The notes under the pieces: generated by a model
What the model saw: only the letters and a program-made list of their open reading frames with translations
Told to the model about the DNA's origin: nothing
The model's database searches: none
Position numbers and translations under genes: made by a program
Shown here: in pieces, positions 14,670-23,269 of the stretch
How the letters are laid out: every line of letters begins with the position of its first letter
Numbering within the stretch: position 1 is the first letter of the stretch
Source: Thermosipho sp. (in: thermotogales)
Lineage (GTDB): Bacteria; Thermotogota; Thermotogae; Thermotogales; Fervidobacteriaceae
DNA: 55,892 bases
Direction of reading: 5' to 3'
NCBI GenBank assembly: GCA_017656345.1
Contig: JACDNZ010000013.1
Span: forward strand, 1 to 55,892

Positions 14670-16145
14670 ATGAATAGTGTTATACGAAATTTAAAACCAA
14701 AACGAATAGAAGTACCATACACTCCACACCCTAAACAGGCACTTTTTCATTCATCACCAGAAACAGAGGTACTATTCGGTGGTTCTAAAGGTCCAGGAAA
14801 AACAGCAGCTTTAGTTATGGAAACATTAGCATATGCATTAGAACACCCAGGGGCTACCTGTTATTTGTTTAGAACTACTTATGACGACTTAGAAGCAAAC
14901 TTAATAACAGAGTGGATAGAAAAAGTACCACCAGAACTTTATGAATATAAAGACTCAAAACATATAGCAAAACTTATAAATGGTTCTAAGGTACTTTTTA
15001 GATATATAAGAAATTACAAAGACGCAAAAAAATACAAAGGAAGAAGTATTGATTTTATTGGTATAGACGAACTTACAATGTTTGAGGAAAAATGGATACA
15101 AGAGGTATTATCTTGTTTACGTTCAGCAAAAGGCTTTCCTACTAGATTTAGAGCAACAACAAATCCAGGCGACATAGGTCATGCATGGGTAAAAAAAAGG
15201 TATGTAACAAGTACTGATTATGGAAAAAAGGTAGCAGTAGACCCAGTTACAGGTAATACAATAAAATTCATTCCTGCTACTGTTTACGACAACCCAATAC
15301 TTATGAAAAACGACCCTAACTATGTAAAAAGGCTTGAGAACCTACCAGAAGCACAAAAAAGAGCTTACCTATATGGTGATTGGGATGCATTTGAAGGAAT
15401 GGCATTTGAAAAATGGAATGAAAACATACACGTTATTGAGCCATTCAAAATACCAAAGCATTGGCGAAGATGGATTGCAGTTGACAACGGATATACTGAC
15501 CCATTCGCTTGGTATTGGTTTGCAGTTGATGAATTAGGAACTGTATATGTATATAGAGAATTTACAAGAGATTTTGACGATCCAAAAATTATTTACACAA
15601 AACAAGCCGAAAAGGTATTAGAACTTTCAAAATATACAGAAATAGAAAACGGTCAAGTGATAGAAGAATATGAAAAAATCGACTATATAGTAGCAGGACA
15701 TGACGCATGGGCAAGACACGCTGCAACTAAAACAGTAAATACTCCTCAAGGAAAGTCAATTATAGATTATTATAACGAAGGTGGATTAAATCAATTAGCA
15801 GCATTTGTAAAACCTATAACTGATAGAAGGTTAAGAAAAGCGACAATACTTGAGTATCTAGAACCTTTTGAAGATAACGAAGGTAATTTAACTAGCAAAG
15901 TTAAAATATTTAGAACTTGCAAAAAACTAATTGAAACCCTGCCACTACTTGTAAATGACCCAAAAGACCCAGAAAAATATCAAGAGGACTCTATGATAGA
16001 CCATTGGGCAGATGCATTTGGTTATGGACTTTTATCTTATCACGTAGAAAAATCTAAAAAACCTAGAACAAAACAAAATATTATCTTAGAACACAAGGAT
16101 AGACTAGCAAGAAGTATAAGACGTAAAAGAAAAAGGCTTTTATAA
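14670..16145 (+). CDS. terL: terminase large subunit
   Basis: A 491-residue packaging motor. The ATPase domain has Walker A GGSKGPGKT (residues 37-45), the FRTTYDDLEANLI block, and a Walker B-like IDFIGIDEL (about 127-135). The C-terminal nuclease shows WIAVDNGYTDPFAWYWFAV, IVAGHDAW, and MIDHWADAFGYGL with the expected acidic residues. It pumps DNA into the prohead and cuts it. The ATG at 14670 is preceded by GTGGGTGATG; an in-frame GTG at 14658 is less likely. Confidence 0.95.
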   Translation: MNSVIRNLKPKRIEVPYTPHPKQALFHSSPETEVLFGGSKGPGKTAALVMETLAYALEHPGATCYLFRTTYDDLEANLITEWIEKVPPELYEYKDSKHIAKLINGSKVLFRYIRNYKDAKKYKGRSIDFIGIDELTMFEEKWIQEVLSCLRSAKGFPTRFRATTNPGDIGHAWVKKRYVTSTDYGKKVAVDPVTGNTIKFIPATVYDNPILMKNDPNYVKRLENLPEAQKRAYLYGDWDAFEGMAFEKWNENIHVIEPFKIPKHWRRWIAVDNGYTDPFAWYWFAVDELGTVYVYREFTRDFDDPKIIYTKQAEKVLELSKYTEIENGQVIEEYEKIDYIVAGHDAWARHAATKTVNTPQGKSIIDYYNEGGLNQLAAFVKPITDRRLRKATILEYLEPFEDNEGNLTSKVKIFRTCKKLIETLPLLVNDPKDPEKYQEDSMIDHWADAFGYGLLSYHVEKSKKPRTKQNIILEHKDRLARSIRRKRKRLL

Positions 16146-16241
16146 TTGCCTTCTAAGGTGCTTAAAATTAATTAGGAATACTATAGGTATCCAAAACAAA
16201 AACGAGGGCTTAAAATCGAAAATAACGAGGGAGGTTATAAA

Positions 16242-16496
16242 ATGGCTAAAGCAAGTGTTAGAAAAGCTACATTTAGAATACCATGCGATATATTTTGGTG
16301 CAATAATCCTGCTGATTATGTGATTGGCAATGTAGAAGGTCCACCTAGTGCAGAACTTCATATATGTAAATCATGTCTGGAAGGTATTGCTAAAACAATG
16401 CCAAAAGAATTACTGCCAAAAGTGGAGGTAGTTAAAGAAGTAGTAAAGGAAGAAAAACCGAAAAAAACTACAAAAAAGAAAAAAGGGGGTAAGTAG
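16242..16496 (+). CDS. small cysteine-containing protein of the head block
   Basis: An 84-residue protein with two cysteine pairs (CDIFWC and CKSC) that could hold a metal, then a lysine-rich tail. GGGAGG precedes the ATG. It lies between terL and portal; perhaps a minor head component, but unassigned. The 96-base gap upstream (16146-16241) shows nothing clear. Confidence 0.6.
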   Translation: MAKASVRKATFRIPCDIFWCNNPADYVIGNVEGPPSAELHICKSCLEGIAKTMPKELLPKVEVVKEVVKEEKPKKTTKKKKGGK

Positions 16497-16718
16497 ATGG
16501 AAATATACATTTTAGCTGGAATAATAGCTTTTCAGTTTATTTACATCATATATAAAGATTATACTTACTCCAAAGAGAAAAAAGACTTACTCAATAGACT
16601 TATGGCTAAAGACTTAACCGAATATATTAAAGTTGAAAATCCTACAGTAGAAAAACCAACCAATCCACTTAAAAAGAGGTTAGAGAGAGAGTTTGCTAAA
16701 CAGGGCTTTATCGAATAG
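16497..16718 (+). CDS. small N-anchored membrane protein
   Basis: A 73-residue protein with an N-terminal hydrophobic helix (IYILAGIIAFQFIYIIY) and a charged tail. Starts immediately after the previous stop. Function unknown. Confidence 0.55.
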   Translation: MEIYILAGIIAFQFIYIIYKDYTYSKEKKDLLNRLMAKDLTEYIKVENPTVEKPTNPLKKRLEREFAKQGFIE

Positions 16719-16729
16719 AGGTGATATAA

Positions 16730-18676
16730 ATGCTAAAAGAAATCACCGAAATAATCAAAGAAAAAATATCTCCTAAAAAGGTATTATTTAAAGAAGAATT
16801 AGTAGACTTTGTAAAAAAAGAGTTTGAAAAAAGGCAGCAAGAAAGGCTACCTTTAGAACTACAATGGCGATTAAACATTGAGTTTTATAACGGAAATCAA
16901 TATCAAGAAATAAATTATCAAACTAAAACTGTAGAAGAAGTTGTTAAACTATATTGGTGGCAGGAAAGAGAAGTTTTTAATCAAATAGCACCGATTGTCG
17001 AAACAAGACTTGCTAAATTAGCAAGACTTAGACCAATACCGAAGGTAAGACCTGCTACAAATACAATTGAAGATATAAGCAATGCTAAAGTAGCAAATAA
17101 ACTTATAGAGTCTACTTATCATGAACAGGAGATGAAAGATAAACAACTTACTGCAAATGTATGGTCCGAACTTACAGGAACAGCTATATATAAGGTTGTA
17201 TGGAATAAAAATAAAGGCAGAAAAATAGGAACTTTAATCGAAAATGAAAATGTAGAAGATATTTACGAAGGTGATATTAATACATTAGTAATATCACCTT
17301 TTGAAATATATCCAGATTCAATTTGGAATGAAAATCCAGAAGATTGTAAGTCGATAATTCATGCGAAGGCTTATCATGTAGACGAAATTTACGAAAAATG
17401 GGGCGTAAAGGTAGAGGGTAGAGAAGTAACAGCTTTCACAATACAAGGCAACAGCATAGGAATAGGTGGACTTGGAAATAGAGTAGGCGGACAAAGAATA
17501 ATAACTCAAAAGAAGAAAAATCATCAAATTGTATATGAATATTGGGAAATGCCGACCAAAGAACACAAAGAAGGTCGGCTAATTATATGCACAGATACAG
17601 AACTACTTTACTATGGTAAAAACCCATATAGGGTAAACAAAGAAGGCAAAATAGGACTTCCTTTCATAACTCAAAAATGCATACTTATAGCTGGTTGCTT
17701 CTTTGGAAAATCAGTTATTGAAAGGCTTATACCTATTCAAAGAAGATATAATGCACTAAAAAATAGAAAAGCTGAATACCTAAATAGGGCTTCTATAGGT
17801 CAAATTGTATATGAAGAAGGTTCTGTTGACCCTGATTTATTAGAAGAAGAAGCAGGTGCACCAGGGGCATTAATACCTTATAACAGGCATTACAATCCAC
17901 CTCGATACATGGAATATCACGGGCTACCTGCCGAATTTACTACAGAAGAAAATGCACTACTTAACGATTTTAATCGTATTTCAGGAGTAAGCGAAATATC
18001 AAGGGACTCATCAGCACCGACAGGAGTTAACAGTGGTGTAGCATTAAGTATATTACAAGAACAAGATGATACAAGATTAAGTCTTACAGCTAGTTATGTA
18101 GCAAAAGCGAATATTAAACTAGGCAAAATATGGATTAGGCTATATAAACAATTTGCTGATATTCCTAGAGTCCTACGTTATGTAGGTGAGGACAACTCAA
18201 TAGAAGTAATCGAATGGGATAGGTCAATGCTTACAAGTGAAGATGTATATATTGATGCACATTCTATATCAATCGAGAGTTTAGCACAGCGTAGACAAAT
18301 GGTATTTGACCTTCTTTCTGCTGGACTATTCAATGACCCAGAAACAGGAAGGATAACTAAAGAAGGCAGGGCTAAAATACTTGAAATGATACAGCTAGGC
18401 AATTGGGAAAGTGCTGATGATGAAACAAAACTACAAATAGCTGCAGCAGAGAGAGAAAACAGAAAAATGATAGAAGGTCAAATGGTTAATATTCAAAGCT
18501 ACCATGATGATTTAATACACATTAAACGACATACAAGATTTAGACTTACTAATGATTATGAAATGTTAGTTGAGAAAAACCCAGAGATACACCAGATTTT
18601 TGAATATCATATACAAATGCACTTAGAAAATTTAAACAATAAAGCCCAACAAATAAATACTCAAGAAGGAGAGTGA
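16730..18676 (+). CDS. portal protein
   Basis: The 648-residue protein sits between terL and the scaffold/capsid genes and has the P22-type portal pattern: RLPLELQWRLNIEFYNGNQY near the N-terminus, QIAPIVETRLAKLARLRPIP, and a central RLIPIQRRYNALKNRKAEYL helix followed by a FNRISGVSEISRDSSAPTGV segment and a SGVALSILQEQDD helix. Twelve copies would form the DNA channel at one vertex and dock terminase and the tail. The start ATG follows GAGGTGAT. Confidence 0.88.
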   Translation: MLKEITEIIKEKISPKKVLFKEELVDFVKKEFEKRQQERLPLELQWRLNIEFYNGNQYQEINYQTKTVEEVVKLYWWQEREVFNQIAPIVETRLAKLARLRPIPKVRPATNTIEDISNAKVANKLIESTYHEQEMKDKQLTANVWSELTGTAIYKVVWNKNKGRKIGTLIENENVEDIYEGDINTLVISPFEIYPDSIWNENPEDCKSIIHAKAYHVDEIYEKWGVKVEGREVTAFTIQGNSIGIGGLGNRVGGQRIITQKKKNHQIVYEYWEMPTKEHKEGRLIICTDTELLYYGKNPYRVNKEGKIGLPFITQKCILIAGCFFGKSVIERLIPIQRRYNALKNRKAEYLNRASIGQIVYEEGSVDPDLLEEEAGAPGALIPYNRHYNPPRYMEYHGLPAEFTTEENALLNDFNRISGVSEISRDSSAPTGVNSGVALSILQEQDDTRLSLTASYVAKANIKLGKIWIRLYKQFADIPRVLRYVGEDNSIEVIEWDRSMLTSEDVYIDAHSISIESLAQRRQMVFDLLSAGLFNDPETGRITKEGRAKILEMIQLGNWESADDETKLQIAAAERENRKMIEGQMVNIQSYHDDLIHIKRHTRFRLTNDYEMLVEKNPEIHQIFEYHIQMHLENLNNKAQQINTQEGE

Positions 18677-18680
18677 TTTT

Positions 18681-19538
18681 GTGAATATTAATTTACAATT
18701 ATTTGCAGATGGAATGTTTAGTGGTGAAGCTGTAGAAGGCTTAACTAATCCACTATTAGAAACACCACAAGAAGAAACCCCTCAAGAGGAAACCCCTCAA
18801 GAGGAAACTCCAGAACCACAAGAAGAACAGCTACAAGAACCACAAGAAATGCAACAAGAACCACAACAAGAAATTCAACAAGAAACACCTCAAGAAGAAT
18901 TCGATATAAAAACATACCTAGACAACCTAATGCAAAACATTAATGAAAAACTAGAAAGCCTAAAACCACAAACCGAAGAAGAGATTAATCAAATTACACA
19001 AGAAGATATTGAAAAATTAAACGAAGAATTTATGGAAAAATTTTATGAAAATCCAAGGCAGCATTTAGCTGAATTTGTAAAACAAATAGTAGACGAAGCA
19101 ACTAGACCATATAAAGAAAAATTAGAAGAACAGGAAAGGAAAGAATATTGGAATAATCTAGCCCAAGAATTTGCTAAGACACATCCTGATTATTTAGATT
19201 ATGTAGAAGATATGGCTAGAATACTTCAAGAAAAATCTTATTTACAATATGCACAAAATCCATATCTAGAGGCATACAAGTTAGCAAAAGCCGAAAGATT
19301 AAGTAATCAACCTAAAACATTAGAAGAAATGCTAAATGATGAAGAAAATTTAAACAAAATAATCCAAAATGAAAAAATAAGAAATTTAATCTTAAAGCAA
19401 GTTATGACAGAAAAGAAAAATCAAGAAATTCCAAATGTTATAGGCAATCAAGGTACTTCTGTACCTACACCAGAAGAAACTCCAAAATCACTAAAAGATG
19501 CTACAAAAGCGTGGTTAAAGTCAATTGGACTTAATTAA
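18681..19538 (+). CDS. scaffolding protein
   Basis: The 285-residue, strongly acidic protein starts with GTG and the phage-typical MNINLQLFAD. A low-complexity Gln/Glu/Pro stretch (residues 32-75) is coded by tandem 15-base repeats containing CCTCAAGAGG. The rest is helical (EEFMEKFYENPRQHLAEFVK). It lies directly before the capsid gene, as scaffolds do; it would guide prohead assembly and then leave. A 13-bp stem spans its last codons and stop (19506-19547). Confidence 0.82.
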   Translation: MNINLQLFADGMFSGEAVEGLTNPLLETPQEETPQEETPQEETPEPQEEQLQEPQEMQQEPQQEIQQETPQEEFDIKTYLDNLMQNINEKLESLKPQTEEEINQITQEDIEKLNEEFMEKFYENPRQHLAEFVKQIVDEATRPYKEKLEEQERKEYWNNLAQEFAKTHPDYLDYVEDMARILQEKSYLQYAQNPYLEAYKLAKAERLSNQPKTLEEMLNDEENLNKIIQNEKIRNLILKQVMTEKKNQEIPNVIGNQGTSVPTPEETPKSLKDATKAWLKSIGLN

Positions 19539-19547
19539 CCACGCTTT
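19506..19547 (+). terminator. long stem-loop between scaffold and capsid genes
   Basis: AAAGCGTGGTTAA (19506-19518) pairs perfectly with TTAACCACGCTTT (19535-19547), with an inner AGTC/GGACT pairing. It contains the scaffold stop codon. Few Ts follow, so partial termination or mRNA processing before the highly expressed capsid gene is more likely than full stop. Confidence 0.6.
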
Positions 19548-19575
19548 AATGTTATAAACATAAGGAGGAATTGTT

Positions 19576-20742
19576 ATGACTTTACTAAACATGCAACTTG
19601 CACAAGAAGCATTAAAAACTTATTATCTACCTGTAATAAGGTATCAAATGAACGAAAAATCAAGCCCATTTTATGCAAAAATCGAAAAAACATCTAAAAA
19701 CGTGGTAGGGAAAGACATCAAGCTTGTAATGAAATACGGTAGACATGGAGGTATAGGAAACAGAGCAGATGACGGAACACTACCTACACCAAATTCAAGA
19801 AAAGTAAGACAGGCAACTTGGACAACTAAAAACATCTTTGGTAGAATCCAACTTACTGACAAACTTATCAAAGCTAGTAAAGGAAAAGCTGGTGCATTTG
19901 CTAACATTTTAGAAGCAGAACTTGAAGAATTATTAGCAGATGCAAAAGACAATTTTGCAAGACAATTATTCGGAGATGGAACAGGCGTACTTGCTACATT
20001 AAGTGCAGGAACAGGCGTAAATACTTTAACTGTATCTAGCACAAGATTTTTTGCAGAAGGACAGTATGTAGATATTTTATCAAGTGACGGACAGACTACT
20101 ATAGCAAGTGAAAGAGAAATCACAGTAGTAGACCATGTAAATAAAACTATAACAATAGATGGTACTGCTGTTACTGTAAGTGATGGAGATATTGTTGTAA
20201 TTTCAGGTAACTATGGCAATGAATTAACAGGACTTGATGCAATATTCGATTTAGACTCTACACTATATGGAATCGATAGAAGCACAAATAAATGGTTAAA
20301 TCCTAATAAAATTAACGTTGGTGGTGAATTATCAGAGTTAGTTATTCAGCAGGGTATAGATCAAGCTGAACAGTATGCAGGAGGAAATATTGACTTTATA
20401 ATCTGTTCATATGGTGTAAGAAGAGCATACATCTATTTATTGCAATCACAAAAGAGAATAGTAAATACAATAGAACTTAAAGGTGGATTTAAAGCATTAA
20501 CTTACAATGGTATTCCTGTTATAGCTGACAAATATCAAGCACCAGGTGTAATGGACTTACTATCTACTGAAAACTTCACATTAAATAGAATAGACGATTG
20601 GGATTGGTTAGATAAAGATGGTGCTATACTTTCAAGAATGGCTGATAAGGCAGCGTATGAGGCTACTTTAGTTCTATATGCTGATTTAGGCTGCGATAAG
20701 CCAAAAGCACAAACTAGACTATATGGAATTACTGAACATTAA
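19576..20742 (+). CDS. major capsid protein
   Basis: A 388-residue protein with an excellent AAGGAGGA site. The sequence runs YYLPVIRYQMNEKSSPFYAK, then VVGKDIKLVMKYGRHGGIGN, RKVRQATWTTKNIFGRIQLT, and a C-terminal LKGGFKALTYNGIPVIADKY, features of HK97-fold capsid proteins of podoviruses. An inserted strand-rich segment (LTVSSTRFFAEGQYVDILSS) may be an added surface domain. It follows the scaffold gene and precedes a terminator, fitting high expression. Confidence 0.87.
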   Translation: MTLLNMQLAQEALKTYYLPVIRYQMNEKSSPFYAKIEKTSKNVVGKDIKLVMKYGRHGGIGNRADDGTLPTPNSRKVRQATWTTKNIFGRIQLTDKLIKASKGKAGAFANILEAELEELLADAKDNFARQLFGDGTGVLATLSAGTGVNTLTVSSTRFFAEGQYVDILSSDGQTTIASEREITVVDHVNKTITIDGTAVTVSDGDIVVISGNYGNELTGLDAIFDLDSTLYGIDRSTNKWLNPNKINVGGELSELVIQQGIDQAEQYAGGNIDFIICSYGVRRAYIYLLQSQKRIVNTIELKGGFKALTYNGIPVIADKYQAPGVMDLLSTENFTLNRIDDWDWLDKDGAILSRMADKAAYEATLVLYADLGCDKPKAQTRLYGITEH

Positions 20743-20747
20743 TTGAT

Positions 20748-20779
20748 GGGGTAGGGGCTACCTACCCCTTAATTTTTTA
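20748..20779 (+). terminator. rho-independent terminator after the capsid gene
   Basis: GGGGTAGG (20748-20755), a 5-base loop, CCTACCCC (20761-20768), then TTAATTTTTT. Likely reduces expression of downstream connector and tail genes relative to capsid. Confidence 0.85.
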
Positions 20780-20794
20780 TGTAGGGGGGCTTAT

Positions 20795-21175
20795 ATGGAC
20801 ATAGAATTAAAATTATCTACACACCCTTATTTAATATTAGTCAAGACAAACGTATATGAAATTCCAGAAAGACTTAAAGAATATGACGATAGTTTTTTTG
20901 TCGTATTCAATACAAGAACTAAAAAATACGAAGTTCATTCAACTGATAATATAGGGAATACCTACTGTTTAACAGTTCCTTATAATGAGCTTGATTGTAG
21001 AACATTAGAATTAGTTAAACGTGGCGATATAAAAGCAAGAGGAATGAAAGCAATAATAAGAGAAATTGATGAACATAACGAAAAAATAGAAAAGAAAAAT
21101 AAAAGAGAATTTCATAATTGGGTTCAAGATGTAGCAAGAGAGACTCAATGGCATTTTAGAAAAGCATTTATTTAG
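20795..21175 (+). CDS. hypothetical virion-block protein
   Basis: A 126-residue protein with strand-rich N-terminus (PYLILVKTNVYEIPERLKEY) and a charged helical C-terminus (REIDEHNEKIEKKNKREFHN). AGGGGGGC precedes the ATG. Similar small proteins follow capsid genes in many Firmicutes podoviruses, but I cannot name its role. Confidence 0.6.
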   Translation: MDIELKLSTHPYLILVKTNVYEIPERLKEYDDSFFVVFNTRTKKYEVHSTDNIGNTYCLTVPYNELDCRTLELVKRGDIKARGMKAIIREIDEHNEKIEKKNKREFHNWVQDVARETQWHFRKAFI

Positions 21176-21187
21176 GAGTGATTAAAA

Positions 21188-21721
21188 ATGACAGGTCAAG
21201 ATATAAGGATACTAGCCCAAATAAGTATAGGAAAAGAGATAAACAAAACCTATGCTACTAAGTTTTTAAACGAAGGTATGGAAATATTAGCAGAAAAATA
21301 CGATACAGCTTGTGTAAAAGAAACTACAACAATTACTGCTACTAAAAATACATGGTATGACTTACCTAATGGATTTTTAAAAATAAGAAAAGTATATAAA
21401 GATGATGACGAAGTTTTACCAGATAATTATTTAGTAGATTTTGACCAAATTTTATTTATTGAAGATGGAACATACACAATTGAGTATCTAAGATACCCAA
21501 ACGAACTAACAGTTGAAACAGATACACCAGAGATACACAAAGCATACCATAAGATACTTTCTTATTTTATTGCAAGTAGAGAAACTTCAAGATTATTTGG
21601 TTCAGAAAATCCAGAGTCTGCTAGATTTATGCAGGAGTTTGAAATAAGAGCAAAGGAAATAGATATAAAACTAAGTAGTCAAAAAAGGCGAAGAAGAATA
21701 AAGACAAAGCCCTTTATATAA
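21188..21721 (+). CDS. head-to-tail connector (tail accessory factor) protein
   Basis: The 177-residue protein is in the position of T7 gp11/P22 gp4-type adaptors. It begins with helices (FLNEGMEILAEKYDTACVKE), has a central strand pair (TTITATKNTWYDLPNGFLKI) and IEYLRYPNEL typical of these adaptors, then a C-terminal helical part. It would join the portal to the tail hub. Assignment rests on order and overall pattern. Confidence 0.68.
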   Translation: MTGQDIRILAQISIGKEINKTYATKFLNEGMEILAEKYDTACVKETTTITATKNTWYDLPNGFLKIRKVYKDDDEVLPDNYLVDFDQILFIEDGTYTIEYLRYPNELTVETDTPEIHKAYHKILSYFIASRETSRLFGSENPESARFMQEFEIRAKEIDIKLSSQKRRRRIKTKPFI

Positions 21722-21733
21722 AGGGGTGATAAC

Positions 21734-23269
21734 ATGTCCGAATTAAAAGTATATAACGACTTTTCACTAGGTATGAATGATACAGCAGCAGAGGACTTGC
21801 TTTCAGATAAAGAATTAAGAAAAGCATATAACGTTGACTATTCAGAACGTGGAGGTATAAACACAAGAAAAGGTACAGAAAAATTAAATCAAACTTCATT
21901 TGGATATGAGGTAGAGCAGATAATAGAATGGTATGTTCAGGGCGTAACTAAAAAATTACTTGTAATGAATAATACGCTTTATTTGGCTGATGATAATTAC
22001 AATTTAACTCAATTATTAGCCTTAAACAGTAGTAGAATATATTACTTTTTTATGAAAGATAAAATCTATTTTACAGATGGTACAGAATATTACTTTATTG
22101 ATACTAGCTTTACAGTTCAAACTGTAACCCCAGACCCAGCACAAGATAATGATTTAACTCCAATTAAAAAATGTAAATACTTTGTATGGCACCCAAAGAG
22201 TTTAAGAATATTCGCAGCAGGAAATCCAGACAACCCAACAGCACTATATTTTAGCGAACCAAACGCACCAGATTATTTTAAATCTACTTCAATAATATAT
22301 CCAACTAATTCAGAAGGTCAAATTACAGGACTTACTAATTTATCTACAAGTGTATTAGTATCTTATAATACTTCTTGGTGGAAATGGGCAGGGATAGACC
22401 CAACTATTGACGCAACTTGGGAAAGACTTCCTATTCCTGTAGGTTGTGTAAGTAATGATTCAATAGAACTTACACCTAATAGCTTTATATTTTATTCAGG
22501 AGATGATCTTTACTTAGTAAATGCAGCGATAATTTACGAAAATATAGTAATGCTAGAATCAAAAAATATGATTATCAATTTAACTGAAAAAAGAATGAAA
22601 AATACAATGCAAAACATTAAAAATAAAGAAAGTGTAGTAGCAGTATTTCATAATAACAAATACATGTTAGCTTATCGTGATGATGATACATTAACAAGAA
22701 ATAACAAAATTTTAGTGTATGACTTTGCAAATAATGCTTTTTCAATAGATACAGGGTTACAAGTTAATGATTTTTGTAAAACAATAAACGGAAATTTATT
22801 ATTTGCAAGTAAAAATTATGTATTAAAATTTGATGATGTAAATTATGACATAGATGTCAATACAGGAAATACGAAAGCTATTGAATTTGAAATAGAAACA
22901 AAAAATTATCATTTAGATTATCCACTTAGAAACAAATTTTTAAGAAACGTACAATTTATGTTCAGACAACAACCTGTAAGCGAATCTAAAGTTGATATAA
23001 GTATAAAATCAGATTATCAAACTACTACTTTTACAGATGTAAACCTTTTAGAGTCATTCGCTTGGGGTTCTGCATGGAGTAATAAATGGGGATATATAGA
23101 CGTAATTCAAAAATATGTAATGCTAGGTAAAATTGCTAAAAGATTTAGGATTAATATTAAAAATACGTTAAATAACAATATAGTAACTCTATATGCACTA
23201 GGGTTTGAGTTCATGCCACTTAAAATTGGTGGCGATATAGTGGCAGATGAGGAGGTGCTACTAAGATGA
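21734..23269 (+). CDS. tail hub / nozzle (stabilisation) protein
   Basis: A 511-residue strand-rich protein. It opens VYNDFSLGMNDTAAEDLLSD, then AYNVDYSERGGINTRKGTEK, the common start of podovirus stabilisation/nozzle proteins that form a beta-propeller (P22 gp10, T7 gp12). Repeated strand-turn units such as KIYFTDGTEYYFIDTSF and NNALYFSEP-like segments support a propeller. It overlaps the receptor-binding gene by 4 bases. Confidence 0.75.
   Translation: MSELKVYNDFSLGMNDTAAEDLLSDKELRKAYNVDYSERGGINTRKGTEKLNQTSFGYEVEQIIEWYVQGVTKKLLVMNNTLYLADDNYNLTQLLALNSSRIYYFFMKDKIYFTDGTEYYFIDTSFTVQTVTPDPAQDNDLTPIKKCKYFVWHPKSLRIFAAGNPDNPTALYFSEPNAPDYFKSTSIIYPTNSEGQITGLTNLSTSVLVSYNTSWWKWAGIDPTIDATWERLPIPVGCVSNDSIELTPNSFIFYSGDDLYLVNAAIIYENIVMLESKNMIINLTEKRMKNTMQNIKNKESVVAVFHNNKYMLAYRDDDTLTRNNKILVYDFANNAFSIDTGLQVNDFCKTINGNLLFASKNYVLKFDDVNYDIDVNTGNTKAIEFEIETKNYHLDYPLRNKFLRNVQFMFRQQPVSESKVDISIKSDYQTTTFTDVNLLESFAWGSAWSNKWGYIDVIQKYVMLGKIAKRFRINIKNTLNNNIVTLYALGFEFMPLKIGGDIVADEEVLLR

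Noticed and set aside
18765..18900. Tandem repeats in the scaffold gene as a mobile or regulatory element
   Set aside because: They are in frame and encode a Gln/Glu/Pro linker, a common expansion in scaffold proteins.
19671..20123. 150-residue minus-strand frame within the capsid gene
   Set aside because: It is antisense to a clear capsid protein, has no ribosome site and no recognisable sequence.
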